Source: Flavivirga aquimarina (lineage in GTDB: Bacteria; Bacteroidota; Bacteroidia; Flavobacteriales; Flavobacteriaceae). Taken from it: a stretch of 64,000 nt of DNA. The position numbers and the translations under genes are program-made. The notes beneath the pieces were generated by a model that saw nothing but the letters and a program-made list of their open reading frames with translations, did no database searches and was not told the DNA's origin. The stretch lies in the NCBI RefSeq assembly GCF_030540835.1, contig NZ_JAUOEK010000184.1, positions 62,001 through 126,000 on the forward strand, read 5' to 3'. Below, piece after piece: positions 61,147-64,000 of the stretch. Position 1 is the first letter of the stretch. Every line of letters begins with the position of its first letter.

Positions 61147-62425
61147 AAAAGATTATTTTTTAGTGTCCGAGGCTGCTGAAATATTAGGGAAAAACTCAGA
61201 AACCCTTAGAAGATGGGATAATGAAGGCAAGTTAAAGGCTGTTAGGAAACCTATTAGTAATTATCGTGTATATAAAAAGGAACAACTTGAAGTTTTTCCT
61301 GAGTTTAAATCATATTTTAATAAACTTGATAAAGGAAATTTTGTTGAACCATTAAAAGAATACCAAGTACTGGAGCTTTTTGCTGGTGCAGGTGGATTAG
61401 CAATTGGATTAGAACAAGCAGGTATTAAATGCAAAGCTCTTAATGAAATTGATAAATGGGCCTGTAAAACATTGCGCAATAATCGCCCTAACTGGAATGT
61501 GATTGAAGATGATATCAAAAATATTGATTTTACAGGCTTTAAAAATAAAATTGATATCGTAACTGGAGGATTCCCTTGTCAAGCATTTAGCTATGCAGGT
61601 AAAAAATTAGGCTTACAAGATGCCCGAGGAACACTATTCTATGAATTTGCTAGAACAGTCCAAGAAACCCAACCAAAAATATGCATTGGAGAAAATGTAC
61701 GTGGCCTTTTAAGTCATGATAATGGCAAAACCTTAGAAGGTATGATTTCTATATTGGATGAGATTGGCTATAATGTTGTGTCTCCTGTTAAGGTATTAAA
61801 AGCCATACACTATAATGTTCCCCAGAAACGTGAACGACTTATTTTAGTTGCTGTTAGAAAAGATATTGATATAGAATATAGCTATCCTTTAGCATTCTCT
61901 GAAATATACACACTTAAAGATGCGCTCAAAAAAGGTTCATTATTCAATGGGAATGTACCAAAATCAGAGGGAGCTAAATATCCAGAGCACAAAAAAAGAG
62001 TATTGGATTTAGTGCCTCCAAAAGGGTATTGGAGAGATTTGCCCATAGATATTCAAAAAGAATATATGCAGAAAAGTTTTTATTTAGGCGGAGGAAAAAC
62101 CGGTATGGCAAGACGCATTGGTTGGGACGAACCATGTTTAACCTTAACATGTAGCCCAGCACAAAAACAGACTGAAAGATGTCATCCAGATGAAACCAGA
62201 CCCTTTACCGTAAGAGAATACGCAAGAATTCAGACTTTCCCAGACAATTGGCATTTTGAAGGCTCTGTCTCTCAACAATACAAACAAATAGGCAATGCAG
62301 TTCCTGTTAATTTAGCAAAAGAAATTGGCTATTCGATCGTGAAATTTTTAAATAATTATGAAGAAAAAGTGTTAGGTGGAAAAACTTCTTCTATTTCCTT
62401 AGAGAGTAATGCTATGATTTCTTGA
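61139..62425 (+). CDS. HTH-fused DNA (cytosine-5) methyltransferase of a type II R-M system
   Basis: 428 residues from ATG 61139. Residues about 7-50 are a MerR/excisionase-like HTH (VSEAAEILGKNSETLRRWDNE). The m5C motifs follow: I (VLELFAGAGGLAIG, 77-90), IV with catalytic Cys147 in GGFPCQAF, VI (GENVRG), VIII (QKRERL), IX (VREYARIQTFP) and X (QIGNAVP). It methylates the site cut by the neighbouring nuclease. The HTH and the inverted repeat at the start suggest self-regulation, as in HTH-carrying methyltransferases such as M.SsoII. The 3' end overlaps the convergent endonuclease gene by 70 bp. Confidence 0.94.
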   Translation: MVIKDYFLVSEAAEILGKNSETLRRWDNEGKLKAVRKPISNYRVYKKEQLEVFPEFKSYFNKLDKGNFVEPLKEYQVLELFAGAGGLAIGLEQAGIKCKALNEIDKWACKTLRNNRPNWNVIEDDIKNIDFTGFKNKIDIVTGGFPCQAFSYAGKKLGLQDARGTLFYEFARTVQETQPKICIGENVRGLLSHDNGKTLEGMISILDEIGYNVVSPVKVLKAIHYNVPQKRERLILVAVRKDIDIEYSYPLAFSEIYTLKDALKKGSLFNGNVPKSEGAKYPEHKKRVLDLVPPKGYWRDLPIDIQKEYMQKSFYLGGGKTGMARRIGWDEPCLTLTCSPAQKQTERCHPDETRPFTVREYARIQTFPDNWHFEGSVSQQYKQIGNAVPVNLAKEIGYSIVKFLNNYEEKVLGGKTSSISLESNAMIS

Positions 62426-63084
62426 AGTTTTTGAGTTCCATCAATTTCAAGGGCTACCTCACCTATAACATTGCTTATTTCAAAATAAAAATTCTCTTTT
62501 CCTGTTAATCGACTCCAAAATTCTTTACCTATTACCACAGGAAAATGATTATCTATTTTTTTGTAATGTGAACTTAATTCACTTTTTTCTCCATAAAGCA
62601 CTCCAACCATCATATCATCAACTCTCAAATCAAGATTATTCGTTCGTGCTAAATTTTGAACAGCTTGAAAATGATCTATGATAGTCTTCACATCGTCTTT
62701 ATTAATCGTATTAGGGCCAGATTTTAACTGGCAATATTTTTTCCTTCCATCATGAGCATCAATAAATTCGATATCGATACCCTGTACTACTGAACCCATC
62801 ATGCCTTCAAATAACTCAGAAATCATTTTTTGAGCTTTATTACCAAATGTAGTTGTTATTGAAGTGCTTAACAGTCTAGGATAAATCAAGGCCTTTGCAA
62901 AACTTTCCGGAGTAGAAGTTCCTTCTAAAAAATTGGCTAAATAAGCCAATAGAAATGGATTTATTTTATAAGACTTTAATGAACTAGCTCTTTTTGTTGC
63001 TCCTTCTAGGTGAGAATTCACTATTTCATTTCTAAAAAAATCCTTTGCATTATTTAGAATTTTAATTCTTTGTAAATCATCCAT
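62356..63084 (-). CDS. Type II restriction endonuclease, EcoO109I/PmeII-like
   Basis: 242-residue nuclease. The layout INPF (41-44), then FEGMMGSVVQGIDIEFIDAHDGRKKYCQLKSGPNTIN, then MMVGVLYGEKSEL and VVIGKEFWSRLTG resembles EcoO109I-like enzymes. Asp104 and QxK (119-121) fit a PD-(D/E)XK site with Gln in the Glu position. It lies tail-to-tail with the methyltransferase (70-bp overlap) and head-to-head with vsr. Family assignment is from remembered pattern and needs a profile search; a GGNCC-type site is only a guess. Confidence 0.75.
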   Translation of the reverse strand: MDDLQRIKILNNAKDFFRNEIVNSHLEGATKRASSLKSYKINPFLLAYLANFLEGTSTPESFAKALIYPRLLSTSITTTFGNKAQKMISELFEGMMGSVVQGIDIEFIDAHDGRKKYCQLKSGPNTINKDDVKTIIDHFQAVQNLARTNNLDLRVDDMMVGVLYGEKSELSSHYKKIDNHFPVVIGKEFWSRLTGKENFYFEISNVIGEVALEIDGTQKLQEIIALLSKEIEEVFPPNTFSS

Positions 63085-63103
63085 ATTTTACTAATTTCAA
63101 TTT

Positions 63104-63577
63104 ATGTCTTACAATCACGAAGATAATAAAATAAAAGTCCCTAGGTTCAATGAAGAATCTGGGTTTTATACCACAAAAAAACGCTCTAAAATGATGAGCA
63201 AAATTCGCGGCAAAAACACCAAGCCGGAAATACACTTCCGAAGAGCGCTTTGGAAAAAGGGTGTGCGGTATAGGGTGGATAGTAAACAACTACCTGGGCG
63301 ACCGGATGTTAGTATAAAAAAATACAGGCTTGCTATTTTTATTGATGGCGAATATTGGCATGGTTATAATTGGGATGAGCGAAAGGAAAAACTAAAAACT
63401 AATCGTGATTTTTGGATTCCAAAAATTGAAAGGAATATACAACGTGATAGAGAAGTCAACCAACATTTAAGAGATATGGGTTATACTATATTTCGGTTTT
63501 GGGCCTATGAAATAAAAAACAATCTAAAAACCTGTATTAATGATGTTATGATGTATTTAGATCTTAATAAAAACTAA
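63104..63577 (+). CDS. vsr: Very short patch repair endonuclease Vsr
   Basis: 157 residues; nicks next to T:G mismatches made when the methylated cytosine deaminates. Family motifs: SKIRGKNTKPEIHFRRALW (Glu42), QLPGRPDVSI (Asp68), LAIFIDGEYWHGYNW (Asp81, His86) and FWIPKIERNIQRDREV. The His64 position of the E. coli enzyme is Asp here, a common variant, and the zinc Cys ligands are absent. It starts 19 bp from the divergent nuclease start and fits with the m5C methyltransferase. Confidence 0.93.
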   Translation: MSYNHEDNKIKVPRFNEESGFYTTKKRSKMMSKIRGKNTKPEIHFRRALWKKGVRYRVDSKQLPGRPDVSIKKYRLAIFIDGEYWHGYNWDERKEKLKTNRDFWIPKIERNIQRDREVNQHLRDMGYTIFRFWAYEIKNNLKTCINDVMMYLDLNKN

Positions 63578-64000
63578 TTACTTGGCACGGTTAACTTTTC
63601 ATTAAAAATCCAACGTTTAACCAGCTTTTTATTAGTTGTTATTTCTGCAAACACATAAAAATTAGAACTGAAACAAGGTGATGTTTCCGCTAGCTCTATA
63701 ACAACTTTGTCATCACAATAGCTTGAATGTAAAAAATAAAGCGCTTCATCTTTAATTAGTACATAGCCGACATGATTATCTAATCCAACAAAATAAATAC
63801 CATTTTTATAAACTGAGTTCAATTTTGCTTTCAACGTACTAAAAGACAAATTAGAATATATTTTGAGTTCTGCTTTAGTTTGCAACATTTTTGCCTCAAC
63901 CAACCCTGCCTGCTGTGCCATTTTATATCGGTTTAGGTTAAACCCAAGATGTTTTAAAGTTGTTGACACAAAATAACCGCAAGCAATCTCACCTTGGTTT
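63574..64000 (-). CDS. C-terminal part of a possible NlpC/P60-like cysteine hydrolase, cut by the window edge
   Basis: The frame is open to the last base of the window, so the true start is beyond 64000; the GTG at 63969 is not the start. Upstream of it the frame reads QGEIACGYFVSTTLKHLGF, a likely nucleophile Cys in an ACGYFVS motif. Later VGLDNHVGYVLIKD could carry the catalytic His. That spacing and pattern suggest a papain-like or NlpC/P60-like fold. The function is not certain. It overlaps the vsr stop by 4 bp. Confidence 0.6.
   Translation of the reverse strand, partial: NQGEIACGYFVSTTLKHLGFNLNRYKMAQQAGLVEAKMLQTKAELKIYSNLSFSTLKAKLNSVYKNGIYFVGLDNHVGYVLIKDEALYFLHSSYCDDKVVIELAETSPCFSSNFYVFAEITTNKKLVKRWIFNEKLTVPSN

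Overview
The window is about 64 kb of AT-rich chromosome from a gliding-type member of the Bacteroidota, almost certainly family Flavobacteriaceae. The evidence is a set of type IX secretion (T9SS) and gliding genes (porV, porU, gldJ, PorP/SprF-like), T9SS cargo with both type A and type B C-terminal signals, TAnnTTTG promoter elements, a bacterial geranylgeranylglyceryl-phosphate synthase homologue, DUF3098, DUF3127 and DUF4301 proteins, and a TPP-riboswitch-controlled TonB receptor. Most of it is ordinary core genome with a few accessory insertions.

Layout. 0-6 kb: minus-strand surface operon (type B T9SS adhesin, PorP/SprF-like, OmpA/PD40). 6-13 kb: SDR, M28 peptidase, a repeat-built BspA-like T9SS cargo protein, and pyruvate dehydrogenase E1-alpha and E2. 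13-22.6 kb: cdd, porV and porU on minus, facing gldJ and murF on plus. 22.6-25 kb: an XRE regulator divergent from small unknown genes, a small exported protein, and two tRNA genes (Gly-GCC, Leu-UAA). 25-33 kb: mutS, a SpoU methyltransferase, a SAM methyltransferase and an enlarged leuS. 33-42 kb: ftsX, DUF3098, an RND efflux operon, uppP and truB. 42-54 kb: mixed housekeeping genes (TonB-like, thioredoxin-like, tag, C1 peptidase, aat, AtoE-type transporter, DUF3127, flavin reductase, histidine kinase, HIT, greA) and the riboswitch-controlled TonB receptor. 54-59.5 kb: a tightly packed minus-strand operon (PPTase, GGGPS, thiamine-binding protein, PnuC-type transporter, NadR-like P-loop kinase, DUF4301, ArfB). 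59.6-64 kb: ahcY, then a type II restriction-modification island (HTH-fused 5mC methyltransferase, PD-(D/E)XK endonuclease, Vsr), and a gene cut by the window edge.

The most unusual signal is in leuS. A 476-bp segment encoding a DUF559 (Vsr-fold) nuclease domain is inserted in frame in the loop at the base of the editing domain. It is bounded by inverted copies of a C/G-rich hairpin repeat. A solo copy of the same repeat lies further along leuS. An empty pair in the same orientation (113 bp) lies at 58046-58158, where it supplies the C-terminal residues of GGGPS and the translation start region of the next gene. Together these look like an autonomous-type element, a MITE-like derivative and a solo repeat of one small mobile family that can be tolerated inside essential genes. 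Other points of note are the inverted repeat across the start codon of the HTH-fused methyltransferase, phased 15-bp direct repeats upstream of the RND operon, a 156-bp tandem repeat in the BspA-like gene, and an SSB-like acidic tip on the DUF3127 protein.
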